Shown in pieces: positions 26,326-33,947 of a stretch of 63,751 nucleotides of DNA (the stretch's first letter is position 1; every line of letters begins with the position of its first letter). The DNA is taken from NCBI GenBank assembly GCA_021413865.1, contig JAIOPN010000009.1, positions 1 through 63,751 of the forward strand, in the 5' to 3' direction. Source of the DNA: Planctomycetota bacterium. GTDB lineage: Bacteria > Planctomycetota > Phycisphaerae > Phycisphaerales > Phycisphaeraceae. Position numbers and translations under genes: made by a program. The notes below the pieces were generated by a model. It ran no database searches and was not told where the DNA came from. It saw nothing but the letters and a program-made list of their open reading frames with translations.

Positions 26326-26454
26326 GACCGACGCCTCCGTGCGTCAATTGGGGTTGAGCCGAGTATAGCAAGGTCTCCCGTGGTTTCTCCGGCCATAACG
26401 GGTAAAATGACCCGCTTGCCCATATGTGTCCGCCGCCCTTGGGGTGAAACCGAT

Positions 26455-26853
26455 ATGACGACCACCGCCGCCACCGCCGACCCGCTTGTGCTCGCCAAGG
26501 CGAAGCTCGCCGCCGGGACGCTGATCCCCGCCGACCTCGACGCGCTGGTCATCGCGGCCCGCACCGGCAGGCATGGCCGCGTGCGCCAGCGCATCATGTA
26601 CCTGCACGCGGCCCACCCGACCATCCGCGCCGAGGTGCTCAGCACCGCGATCCACGAACCCGTGCCCGGCTCGGTCACGCAGATCGACCCGCTTGCGCCC
26701 CCCTCGCCCTACGCGACCGTCTTCGACGCCATCCTCGACGGCTGGCGCGTCATCCACTTCCCCAACCAGCTCGCGCCGTTCGACGACCGCGAGATCGACG
26801 TCGTGGGTTACGAGTTCGTCCTCGAAAAGCTGGAGGCCTATCCCGATGCCTGA
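26455..26853 (+). CDS. Small conserved partner protein of PhyH dioxygenase (copy 1)
   Basis: A 132-aa cytoplasmic protein of no known family. The C-terminal 85 residues closely match the product of 32240-32536: RQRIMYLHA, the IHEP-x-PGS turn, then GWRVIHFPNQLAPFDDREID and GYEFVLEKLE. The N-terminal 45 residues (helical, Ala-rich) are specific to this copy. Its stop overlaps the ATG of the following PhyH gene by 8 nt, so both are translationally coupled; the homologue at 32240 also precedes a PhyH gene. It is inferred to be a subunit or stabilising partner of the dioxygenase. Confidence 0.75.
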   Translation: MTTTAATADPLVLAKAKLAAGTLIPADLDALVIAARTGRHGRVRQRIMYLHAAHPTIRAEVLSTAIHEPVPGSVTQIDPLAPPSPYATVFDAILDGWRVIHFPNQLAPFDDREIDVVGYEFVLEKLEAYPDA

Positions 26854-27688
26854 CACCACCACAACCGCCGCGCCGCCGCCCGCGCCCCCCGCGCTGCGTC
26901 AAGAAGACCTGCTCACCGATGAACAGGTGATGCACTTCATCAACCGCGGATATCACCTGGTCGAGCCCGATTTCGCGCCGGGGTTCAACGAGGCGACGCT
27001 CGCCGCGCTGGAGGCGACGACCGACCACGGCAACGGTGTGCTGGACGCCGTGCCCGCGCTCTACCAGGTGTACAACCACCCCAAGGTGCGCGGCGCGCTG
27101 GTCAGCCTGCTCGGCCCCGACATGCGGATGAACGAACACCGCCACTGCCACGTCATCTCGCCCGGCAACCAGAGCCAGGGCTGGCACCAGGACGGCACGA
27201 ACGTCCGTCACCACCAGACGTGGACCGTGCTCGCAATGTACTACCCGCAGACCGTCACGCCGGACATGGGGCCCACCGTCATCCTCCCCGGCACGCACTT
27301 CCGCAACGCCCCCACCGACCGCATGGTGAACTACACCAACGTCAAGGGGTGCCGGTTCCTCACCGTGAAGGCGGGCACGGTGGCGATCACGCACTACGAC
27401 CTCTGGCACGCCGGCACCGTCAACCGCTCGCAGCGCAAACGCTACATGCTCAAGTTCCTCTTCGACCGCAAGACCGCGCCGGAGAAACTCGGCAAGCCCT
27501 CGTGGAACCACGACCCGGTCGGCGGCGACAAGCTCGCCCAGGGCATGGTCGGTGAGATGGTCGGCCCGATCACGCACTACGGCTCGGACTACTACAAGGA
27601 GTGGGAGCTCCGCCGCGAGATGTGGGAGTGGTACATGGGCCGCGGCAAACGCCTCCCCGCGGGGGCGTTCAAGGATTTGCTGAGCTGA
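26846..27688 (+). CDS. Phytanoyl-CoA dioxygenase-like Fe(II)/2-oxoglutarate oxygenase
   Basis: A 280-aa double-stranded beta-helix oxygenase. The iron ligands are visible as H-x-D in GWHQDGTNVRHH and the distal His in ITHYDLWHAG. GPTVILPGTHFRNAP is the typical strand after the first ligands, and the downstream Arg (NRSQRKRYMLKFLF) would bind 2-oxoglutarate. Its start lies inside the end of the small-protein gene (8-nt overlap). The next gene is a close paralogue, indicating tandem duplication. Substrate is unknown; PhyH homologues hydroxylate lipids, ectoine and various natural products. Confidence 0.88.
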   Translation: MPDTTTTAAPPPAPPALRQEDLLTDEQVMHFINRGYHLVEPDFAPGFNEATLAALEATTDHGNGVLDAVPALYQVYNHPKVRGALVSLLGPDMRMNEHRHCHVISPGNQSQGWHQDGTNVRHHQTWTVLAMYYPQTVTPDMGPTVILPGTHFRNAPTDRMVNYTNVKGCRFLTVKAGTVAITHYDLWHAGTVNRSQRKRYMLKFLFDRKTAPEKLGKPSWNHDPVGGDKLAQGMVGEMVGPITHYGSDYYKEWELRREMWEWYMGRGKRLPAGAFKDLLS

Positions 27689-27734
27689 TTTGCCGGGTAC
27701 AATTCACTACTCAATCCCTCAGTGAGACCCCGCG

Positions 27735-28583
27735 ATGACCGCCACCGCCACGACCGTTACGCCCTCCCCCGTCACGCCGCGCCCCTGGACGGCCAAGCCG
27801 ATCGACAGGCAGTACCTGCTCAGCGACGAGCAGGTCGCCAAGTTCGTCGTGCACGGCTACATGCTCGTCACGCCCGAGCACCGTGCCGGCGTGAACGAGA
27901 CGATCGACGCGCAGCTCTCGGCCATGACCCGCAACCCGGGCAACGACATCCTCGACGAGGTCCCGCTTCTTTATGAGGTGTACAACCACCCGATGGTCCG
28001 CGGCGCGCTGGCGAGCCTGCTGGGCCACGACGTCGCCATGCACGAACACCGCCACTGGCACAACCGCGGCCCCGGCCCATGGTCGCAGGGCTGGCACCAG
28101 GACAGCACCAACGAGCGCCACCACCAGGTCCGCGTCGTCCTGGGCCTGTACTACCCGCACGACGTCACCCCCGAGATGGGCCCGACCGTCATCCTCCCCG
28201 GCTCGCACTTCCGCAACTGCCCGACCGACCGCATGGCGACCTACGGCAACATCCGCGGGCAGGTCCCTGTCACCGTGAAGGCGGGCACCGTCGCGATCAC
28301 GCACTACGACATCTGGCACGGCGGGTCGATCAACCGCTCCAGCCGCGTCCGCCACATGCTCAAGTTCCTCTTCAACCGAACCAGCGAGCCGACCGGCCCG
28401 GCGTGGAACCACGACCCGGTCAAGGGCCCGGCGATCGCGTCGGAGTACTTCGGCCACTGGAGCCCCAACACCGGCCAGAGCGACAGCTACAAAGAGCGCG
28501 GCCTCCGCGCCGAGTGCTGGAACCACCTGATGGGCAAGACCAAGGCGCCCGTCGAGACGAAGGCGTCGTCGGGCGGGTATTGA
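27735..28583 (+). CDS. Phytanoyl-CoA dioxygenase-like oxygenase, tandem paralogue
   Basis: A 282-aa paralogue of the preceding gene. Shared stretches include LLSDEQV, EVYNHPMVRGAL, GWHQDSTNERHH (H-x-D), GPTVILPGSHFRN and ITHYDIWHGG (distal His), so all three iron ligands are present. The C-terminal 50 residues differ from copy 1, which may change substrate choice. It lies 46 nt downstream of copy 1 with no strong SD, so both are probably one transcript. The substrate is unknown. Confidence 0.88.
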   Translation: MTATATTVTPSPVTPRPWTAKPIDRQYLLSDEQVAKFVVHGYMLVTPEHRAGVNETIDAQLSAMTRNPGNDILDEVPLLYEVYNHPMVRGALASLLGHDVAMHEHRHWHNRGPGPWSQGWHQDSTNERHHQVRVVLGLYYPHDVTPEMGPTVILPGSHFRNCPTDRMATYGNIRGQVPVTVKAGTVAITHYDIWHGGSINRSSRVRHMLKFLFNRTSEPTGPAWNHDPVKGPAIASEYFGHWSPNTGQSDSYKERGLRAECWNHLMGKTKAPVETKASSGGY

Positions 28584-28596
28584 GCGGCCTCCATTC

Positions 28597-28706
28597 CGGA
28601 CGAGCCGCGACCGTGAGGGAGCGGTATTCTTTTCCTGACTCATCCGCTCTCCGCATCACAGAACAAAGCGAACCGGAACCGCTCCCTTATGGTCGCGGCT
28701 CGTCCA
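28597..28706. repeat. Long inverted repeat, family F
   Basis: The arm CGGACGAGCCGCGACCGTGA plus GGGAGCGG pairs with CCGCTCCCTTATGGTCGCGG plus CTCGTCCAG, allowing one or two mismatches. The stem is about 27 bp with an interior of about 55 bp. It lies after the PhyH pair and before the glycogen synthase gene, and is the only copy seen here. Confidence 0.8.
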
Positions 28707-28810
28707 GAGCCGATAACCGCGCCAGCGCTCCGCTCCCCCGCGTTGCGTTACAATGATCGTTCCGCGATCAATCGGTGTGTACCCGGGAGGGGTGCTCGAC
28801 AGGGGCGATC

Positions 28811-30673
28811 ATGGGCAGGTCTGCCAGCGACGACAGCGACCAGGGCGACGATATCCCCGACGAAGCAACCGAGCCACGGCCCGGGCGGACGCGGCGCGCC
28901 GAGCCGTTGCTCATGGAAGTCGCGTGGGAAGTCTGTAACCAGTTGGGCGGCATCTACACGGTGCTGCGCTCCAAGGTGCCCAGCATGCTCGCGCGCTGGG
29001 GCACACGTTACGTGCTGATCGGGCCGTACAACGCCGCCTCCGCCGCCGTCGAGTTCGAGGCCACCCCCCTCTCGGGCGCGGTCGGCCAGGTCGTCAAGCA
29101 GATGCGCGACCTGGGCATCGGCGTGCATTACGGGCGCTGGCTCGTCACCGGCCGGCCGCACGTCGTGCTCATCAACTACCTCGACGTCTTCCCCCGACTG
29201 CACGAGGTTAAATACCGCCTGTGGCGCGACCACGGCATCTCGATGCCCGGCGACGACGAGCTGCTGAACAACGTCGTCGCGTTCGGCGAGCTGGCGCGGA
29301 TGTTCCTGAGCCTGCTGGCGAACAAGGAGGGCGGCCGGCGCACGCTGGTGGCGCACTTCCACGAGTGGATGGCGGGCGTGCCGATCCCGATGCTGCGCAA
29401 CGAGAAGTGGCCCGGGGCGATCGTCTTCACCACGCACGCGACGCTGCTGGGCCGGTACCTGGCGATGAACGACAAGCAGTTCTACGACCACCTGCCGTTC
29501 TACGACGCCCCCGCCGAGGCCGTGAAATACCGCTGTGATGCGCAGTACAAGATCGAGCGCGCCGCCGCGCACGGGGCGCACGTCTTCACCACCGTGAGCG
29601 ACGTCACCGCCGAGGAGTGCCGCCACCTGCTGGGCCGTCAGCCCGAGGTGCTGCTGCCCAACGGCCTGAACATCCAGCGTTTCGCCGCGTTGCACGAGTT
29701 CCAGAACCTCCACCGCATCTACAAGCAGAAGATCCACCGCTTCACCATGGGGCATTTCTTCCCCAGCTACTCCTTCGACCTGGACAAGACGCTCTACTTC
29801 TTCACCTCCGGCCGGTACGAGTACAGCAACAAGGGCATGGACCTCACGCTCGAGGCGCTGGCGCGGCTGAACTGGCGGCTCAAGCAGGCGAACACCGGCG
29901 TGACGGTCGTCTTCTTCATCATCACCCGGCGCCCGCACCGCTCGATCAACGTCGCCACACTGCAGAACCACGCGATGCTCGACGAGATCCGCACCGTCGT
30001 CGAGTCGATCCGCGACCAGCTCACCGAGCCGCTCTTCCACTCCGCCGCCGCCGGGAAAATCCCCGACCTCAACACGCTGGTGGACGAGTACTGGCTCCTG
30101 CGCCTCCGCCGGACGATCCACGCCTGGAAGCGCGACCAGCTCCCCGTCGTCGCCACCCACGACCTGGTCGATCAGAACGACGAGGCGCTCAACCAGATCC
30201 GCAACTGCCGTTTGTTCAACCACCAGCACGACGCGGTCAAGGTCATCTACCACGCCGACTTCATCACGCCCGCCAACCCGCTCTTCGGCATGGAATACGA
30301 CCAGTTCGTGCGTGGCTGCCACCTGGGCGTCTTCCCGTCGTACTACGAGCCCTGGGGCTACACCCCGCTGGAGTCCATCGCGCTGGGCGTGCCCGCGATC
30401 ACGAGTGATCTGTCGGGCTTCGGGTCGTACCTCGTGCAGCTCCTGCCCGACCACGAGGACCGCGGGCTGTACGTGCTGCGGCGGCGCTACGCCTCGTTCA
30501 ACGACTCTGCCGACGAGCTGGCCGACCGCATGTTCCGCTTCGCCAACCTCAACCGCCGCGAGCGCATCGCCCTGCGCAACAACGTCGAGTCCTTCAGCGA
30601 GCACTTCGACTGGCACAACCTGGCCCGCCGCTACCACGAGGCCCACGACCTGGCGATCGACCGCGCGGGGTGA
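28811..30673 (+). CDS. Glycogen synthase, eukaryote-like GT3 family
   Basis: A 620-aa glycosyltransferase of the animal/fungal glycogen-synthase type, not the bacterial GlgA type. Landmarks are EVAWEVCNQLGGIYTVLRSK near the N-terminus, HFHEWMAG, FTTHATLLGRYLA, YKIERAAAHGAHVFTTVSDV, LLPNGLNIQRF, SGRYEYSNKGMDLTLEALAR and FPSYYEPWGYTPLESIALG (the E-x7-E retaining motif). It elongates alpha-1,4-glucan from UDP-glucose. A disordered, acidic leader of about 35 residues precedes the core. The ATG at 28811 is chosen over 28775. Similar genes are known in Bacteroidetes and planctomycetes. No branching enzyme is nearby. Confidence 0.9.
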   Translation: MGRSASDDSDQGDDIPDEATEPRPGRTRRAEPLLMEVAWEVCNQLGGIYTVLRSKVPSMLARWGTRYVLIGPYNAASAAVEFEATPLSGAVGQVVKQMRDLGIGVHYGRWLVTGRPHVVLINYLDVFPRLHEVKYRLWRDHGISMPGDDELLNNVVAFGELARMFLSLLANKEGGRRTLVAHFHEWMAGVPIPMLRNEKWPGAIVFTTHATLLGRYLAMNDKQFYDHLPFYDAPAEAVKYRCDAQYKIERAAAHGAHVFTTVSDVTAEECRHLLGRQPEVLLPNGLNIQRFAALHEFQNLHRIYKQKIHRFTMGHFFPSYSFDLDKTLYFFTSGRYEYSNKGMDLTLEALARLNWRLKQANTGVTVVFFIITRRPHRSINVATLQNHAMLDEIRTVVESIRDQLTEPLFHSAAAGKIPDLNTLVDEYWLLRLRRTIHAWKRDQLPVVATHDLVDQNDEALNQIRNCRLFNHQHDAVKVIYHADFITPANPLFGMEYDQFVRGCHLGVFPSYYEPWGYTPLESIALGVPAITSDLSGFGSYLVQLLPDHEDRGLYVLRRRYASFNDSADELADRMFRFANLNRRERIALRNNVESFSEHFDWHNLARRYHEAHDLAIDRAG

Positions 30674-30733
30674 TCCGTTTCCCGACCGTCCGTGTTATCA
30701 TCGCCCGCGTCTTACCCCTCTCAGGAGCTCCCC

Positions 30734-30943
30734 ATGGCACGTCTCGTCCGCCACGACGCCGTCGGCCCCATCGAGGTCAAGCCCCAGGAAAAAAGCGTCT
30801 GGGTCTGCGCGTGCGGCCTGTCGCAGAGCCTGCCCTTCTGCGACGGCTCCCACAACGCCGCGAAGAAGAACGAAAAGCCCGGCACCCTGTGCATCTACGA
30901 CAAGGCGCGCAAGGCCGTCGTCGAGACCAAGCCTGACGCGTGA
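30734..30943 (+). CDS. CDGSH-type iron-sulfur protein
   Basis: A 69-aa protein with one complete CDGSH motif (CACGLSQSLPFCDGSH), the three-Cys one-His ligand set of a [2Fe-2S] cluster as in mitoNEET-like proteins. Bacterial forms are small soluble redox or Fe-S transfer proteins. The SD AGGAG lies just upstream of the ATG at 30734. It follows the glycogen synthase by 60 nt on the same strand, but no functional link is evident. The 19-bp direct repeat begins 7 nt after its stop. Confidence 0.9.
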   Translation: MARLVRHDAVGPIEVKPQEKSVWVCACGLSQSLPFCDGSHNAAKKNEKPGTLCIYDKARKAVVETKPDA

Positions 30944-30949
30944 CCGGTC

Positions 30950-30968
30950 GCGCCGCGGGATGAAACAG
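30950..30968. repeat. 19-bp direct repeat, left copy, flanking the DUF695-like gene
   Basis: GCGCCGCGGGATGAAACAG, identical to 31434-31452. The two copies bracket the gene at 30981-31409 at a distance of 484 bp, with the left copy just after the CDGSH gene. Confidence 0.85.
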
Positions 30969-30980
30969 GGTTAGCCCCTC

Positions 30981-31409
30981 ATGACTTGGCGAACCGCACT
31001 GCTAACCATCGGCGGCAAGTCGGCCCATTCAATGGTCGACGACCGTTTTGCATCGCAGCTCCCGACCGGGCAACTGCAAACTCTCCACTGGTTCGGGGTC
31101 TACTGCACCCGCGATCCGGGGCCGGCGTTCTGGCATCCACAAGAACAGGATGCTTTGGACGCGGTGGAGAATGATCTCATCAGATTGTTTGGCCAATTCG
31201 GACATGGCTGGGCGGTGTACGTACAGCGTTTGGACTCGCGCGGGGTCCGTGAGTATTACGTCTATTCGGGAACCGGTGCGAGCTTGGGTAATGTGCTTCC
31301 CGCGTTGCAAGCGTTGCATTCTGGCCGCCGGTTGGAGCACGAGACCATGCAGGATCCGACTTGGTCACAGTACAAAATATGGCTCCAGCGGCTGACGGCC
31401 GTCGGATAA
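30981..31409 (+). CDS. DUF695-like protein
   Basis: A 142-aa soluble protein. The order WFGVYCTRD, then an acidic helix (EQDALDAVENDLIRLF), a VYVQRLDSRGVREYYVYSG strand pair and a C-terminal DPTWSQYKIWLQ resembles DUF695 domains, whose function is unknown. It has weaker codon bias and lower GC than its neighbours. Identical 19-bp direct repeats lie on either side, so it looks like an inserted cassette between the CDGSH gene and the convergent PhyH gene. Family assignment by pattern only. Confidence 0.65.
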   Translation: MTWRTALLTIGGKSAHSMVDDRFASQLPTGQLQTLHWFGVYCTRDPGPAFWHPQEQDALDAVENDLIRLFGQFGHGWAVYVQRLDSRGVREYYVYSGTGASLGNVLPALQALHSGRRLEHETMQDPTWSQYKIWLQRLTAVG

Positions 31410-31433
31410 CCGGCCGCTGCCGTGGACGAGTCT

Positions 31434-31452
31434 GCGCCGCGGGATGAAACAG
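31434..31452. repeat. 19-bp direct repeat, right copy
   Basis: GCGCCGCGGGATGAAACAG, identical to 30950-30968. It ends 2 nt before the stop codon of the convergent PhyH gene. Confidence 0.85.
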
Positions 31453-31454
31453 AT

Positions 31455-32195
31455 TTATGCGTTGACCGGGGGAACCGGCGCGAACGGCAGCGGTTTGCGC
31501 GTGCCGACGCTGGGCGTCCGCATCAGCGCCCGCTGCATCTCGGTGGTCGCCATCGGCCGGTATTTGTCGCACCAGTCGGTTTCCGTCCATGTCGAGTGGC
31601 CGGGCGAATACTTGTAGAGCAGCGACCTGCGCCGGTTGGGCGAGACCCATTTCCGCGTGCCGTGCACCAGCGCCTCGGTAAAGATCAGCATGTCGCCCGC
31701 CTTGAGCGAGGGCTGGACGACCAGCGGCGAGGTGTGGTCCGGGTGCCAGTCGAGGTTGGACTTGTGGCTGCCCGGGAGGCAGTGGAACCCGCCGTCGCCG
31801 GGGTTCACGTCTTCGAGCGCATACATCACGACGACCAGGCCGTTGTACATCTTGCCGGCGTGCCACTGGTACTGGTGCTCGCCGTGGTCGGTGCGCGGCC
31901 CGCCGTGGACGTTGTCCCGGGCGGGATTGTCTTTGGCGAGCTGGATGCCGTACGCATGGTCAAGGCGGAACCACTCCCCGATCATGGTGCGGAGGATGTC
32001 GAGCGTGCGCGGGTGCTCCATCAGCTCGAAGAAGATGGGGTCGTAGCCGAGAAAATCGAAACCGAACTCGACCTTCGGATCGATCTTGGCGTCGATGATG
32101 CGGTTCATCTCGCGCAGCCGATCGGGGGCGATCAGGTTGCGGTAGATGATCACGCCGTTGAGGTCGAACTCGTAGATTTCGGGTTGGGTCATCAT
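31455..32195 (-). CDS. Phytanoyl-CoA dioxygenase-like protein, WHAG variant
   Basis: A 246-aa PhyH-fold protein. HCLPGSHKSNLDWHPDH and HGTRKWVSPNRRRSLLYKYS give the distal His and the 2-oxoglutarate Arg region. The first ligand motif reads YQWHAGKMYNGL, with Gly where H-x-D would place Asp. Either another residue completes the metal site, as in Fe/alpha-KG halogenases, or the enzyme is altered. The start is uncertain (ATG ATG at 32195/32192); no clear SD is seen because a family A hairpin sits just upstream. The small partner gene (32240-32536) precedes it on the same strand, mirroring the 26455-27688 arrangement. Confidence 0.85.
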   Translation of the reverse strand: MMTQPEIYEFDLNGVIIYRNLIAPDRLREMNRIIDAKIDPKVEFGFDFLGYDPIFFELMEHPRTLDILRTMIGEWFRLDHAYGIQLAKDNPARDNVHGGPRTDHGEHQYQWHAGKMYNGLVVVMYALEDVNPGDGGFHCLPGSHKSNLDWHPDHTSPLVVQPSLKAGDMLIFTEALVHGTRKWVSPNRRRSLLYKYSPGHSTWTETDWCDKYRPMATTEMQRALMRTPSVGTRKPLPFAPVPPVNA

Positions 32196-32211
32196 GTTGG
32201 CTGGTCCCATC

Positions 32212-32236
32212 CCTCTCCCCTTGCGGGAGAGGGGCT
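32212..32236. repeat. Family A hairpin fragment
   Basis: CCCTCTCCCCTTGCGGGAGA then GGGG: the core hairpin of family A without the long arms. It lies in the 44-bp gap between the small partner gene and its PhyH gene. Confidence 0.65.
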
Positions 32237-32239
32237 CAA

Positions 32240-32536
32240 TCACCCCTCGACGGGCTCCCACTTCTCGAGGATGAACTCGTAGCCCAGCACGTCGATCTCC
32301 CTGTCGTCGAAGGGCGCCATCTGGAGGGGGAAGTGGATGACGCGCCAGCCGTCGATGATTGCCTCGTGGACGGTGTTGTAGGTGGGGTCCTTCTGCATCG
32401 GGTCCATCTGCGACATGCCACCGGGGCGCGGCTCATGCAGCGCCGCGCCGACCAGCGCCGAGCCGATGTTGGGCGTGGTGGCGTGGAGGTAGAGCAATCT
32501 CTGGCGGCAGTGTGCTGCGGTGGTCGTGGTGGTCAT
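32240..32536 (-). CDS. Small conserved partner protein of PhyH dioxygenase (copy 2)
   Basis: A 98-aa homologue of the protein at 26455-26853. Shared blocks are CRQRLLYLHA, ALHEP-x-PG, then GWRVIHFPLQMAPFDDREID and GYEFILEKWE. It lacks the 45-residue N-terminal extension of copy 1. It is the first gene of a minus-strand pair with a PhyH gene 44 nt downstream. The PhyH partners of the two copies belong to different subgroups, so the association is not merely a recent duplication. Function is unknown. Confidence 0.75.
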   Translation of the reverse strand: MTTTTTAAHCRQRLLYLHATTPNIGSALVGAALHEPRPGGMSQMDPMQKDPTYNTVHEAIIDGWRVIHFPLQMAPFDDREIDVLGYEFILEKWEPVEG

Positions 32537-32599
32537 GTGGGTTCTCCCGTGGGGATCGCGGATTCTATCGTGAGGCGGAGCATCGCGTCGGCGGCTCCA

Positions 32600-32714
32600 C
32601 CCATAGCCCCCGGCTCGGCCGGGGGGTTCTTCGTTGGATCAACGTACGCGCGGCGCGCTCCCGGTGGCCGGTGATTGCTCGCGGTACCCCCCCGGCCGAG
32701 CCGGGGGCTATGGG
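32600..32714. repeat. Inverted repeat, family B, long form
   Basis: The same arms as 7774-7884 (CCCATAGCCCCCGGCTCGGC and complement) enclose about 70 bp that match the interior of that copy in reverse orientation. It lies between the 3' end of the sialidase-like gene and the small partner gene. Confidence 0.85.
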
Positions 32715-32716
32715 AT

Positions 32717-33835
32717 TCACTTCACGCGGATTTTGTGCCAACGGATGTTCGAGGCGTTCTCCTCGACGCACCAGAAGGCCGACAGCACCGTGCCGTCGGG
32801 CAGGCGGGTGACCGTCGGGCAGCCGAACTTCAGCGAGGTGAACTGCTCCATCTTGTTCTTCGCGTCGCGGCTGTAGGAGGCATCGCCCTGCACGCCCCAG
32901 ACCGGCTCGTCCGCCAACCGAATCCATTTATCGCCCTCGATCTTGCCCAGGTGCGCCCAGAGGCCCTTCACGTCGGCGCGGCGGTAGATGACGAGGAAGT
33001 GGTTGTCCGGCAGGGCGACGGGCGTGGCGGTCTCGCCCAGCAGCGGGGCATCGACGACCGGGCTGAATGTCCTCCCGCCGTCGCGTGAGAAGGCGAAACC
33101 GTTGGGCAGGTTCGCGCTGGTGGCGAAGCTGAAGCGCCAGCAGAGCGCCATGATCCGGCCATCGCTGAGCGTGATGTATTTCTGCTCCCACGTCGTGGTG
33201 CGCGTCGCGGTGCCGTCGTGGACGACGGTGACGTGCGGCCATGTTTTTCCCGCGTCGTCGGAGGCGAGGGTGAGCCCCTTGAGACCGATGCCGTAGCTCC
33301 CCTGCCAGTCCGGCCAGGTGGAGGTGGGCACGATCCAGCGGTTGGCGTCGAGATAGATGAGCGGCGAGCAGACCTCGAGGTGGTCCCACTTGGTGGAGTT
33401 GTTCATCGGCCGTGGGGTGGACCACGTGCGCCCCTGGTCCTTCGACTCGACAAGGATCATGCGGCCCGGAACGAAGCCCTGGGTCTTGGAGTTGCCCAAT
33501 CCCTCGTCGCTCACCGTGCGGTCGAACTCGCAGCCGAAGCCCATGATCCGCCCGTCCGGCGCGCGTGAGAGGCGGCAGGTGGTCGAGACCGGGTGCTTCG
33601 ACTCATCGGGTTTGAAGATCAGGCTCGGCTCGGACCAGGTCTGCCCGCCGTCGGCCGACCGGCTGCAATAGGACCTTACATCCACGGCCTCGAACGCCTG
33701 CCCGGTGTCGAACCCCGCCAGCAGCTCGCCGCCGGGCAACTGCACCAGCGAGGGGAAATAGGCGTGCCGCGAGACCAGGTGCGGCTTGGGGTTGCGGTAA
33801 ACCAGTCCGGTGGAAAGAATCTCGATGCTGGGCAC
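32717..33835 (-). CDS. BNR-repeat sialidase-like protein
   Basis: A 372-aa six-bladed propeller of the sialidase/neuraminidase clan. Four Asp-boxes (S-x-D-x-G-x-T-W/F) are visible: SADGGQTWS, SKDQGRTWS, SDDAGKTWP and SRDGGRTFS. No signal peptide is apparent. The only in-frame alternatives are GTG at 33835, with GGAG 8 nt upstream, and TTG at 33901; GTG is chosen. The catalytic Arg triad of true sialidases is not evident from inspection, so it may be another exo-glycosidase or lyase, or non-catalytic. It ends directly at a family B repeat. Confidence 0.8.
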   Translation of the reverse strand: MPSIEILSTGLVYRNPKPHLVSRHAYFPSLVQLPGGELLAGFDTGQAFEAVDVRSYCSRSADGGQTWSEPSLIFKPDESKHPVSTTCRLSRAPDGRIMGFGCEFDRTVSDEGLGNSKTQGFVPGRMILVESKDQGRTWSTPRPMNNSTKWDHLEVCSPLIYLDANRWIVPTSTWPDWQGSYGIGLKGLTLASDDAGKTWPHVTVVHDGTATRTTTWEQKYITLSDGRIMALCWRFSFATSANLPNGFAFSRDGGRTFSPVVDAPLLGETATPVALPDNHFLVIYRRADVKGLWAHLGKIEGDKWIRLADEPVWGVQGDASYSRDAKNKMEQFTSLKFGCPTVTRLPDGTVLSAFWCVEENASNIRWHKIRVK

Positions 33836-33947
33836 GACGGGTACTCCATGTCCGTGGGGCGTTTGACCGATCGTTGTAAGGCCGATGATCCCCGACCGCA
33901 AACCCTGATCTATAGTCCCTCCCGCGCCCCGTCTCTCGAGCCGTCAC

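Noticed and set aside
33836-33901. Longer sialidase-like start at a TTG codon
   Set aside because: No SD, and the additional residues lack family similarity; the GTG at 33835 has GGAG at good spacing.
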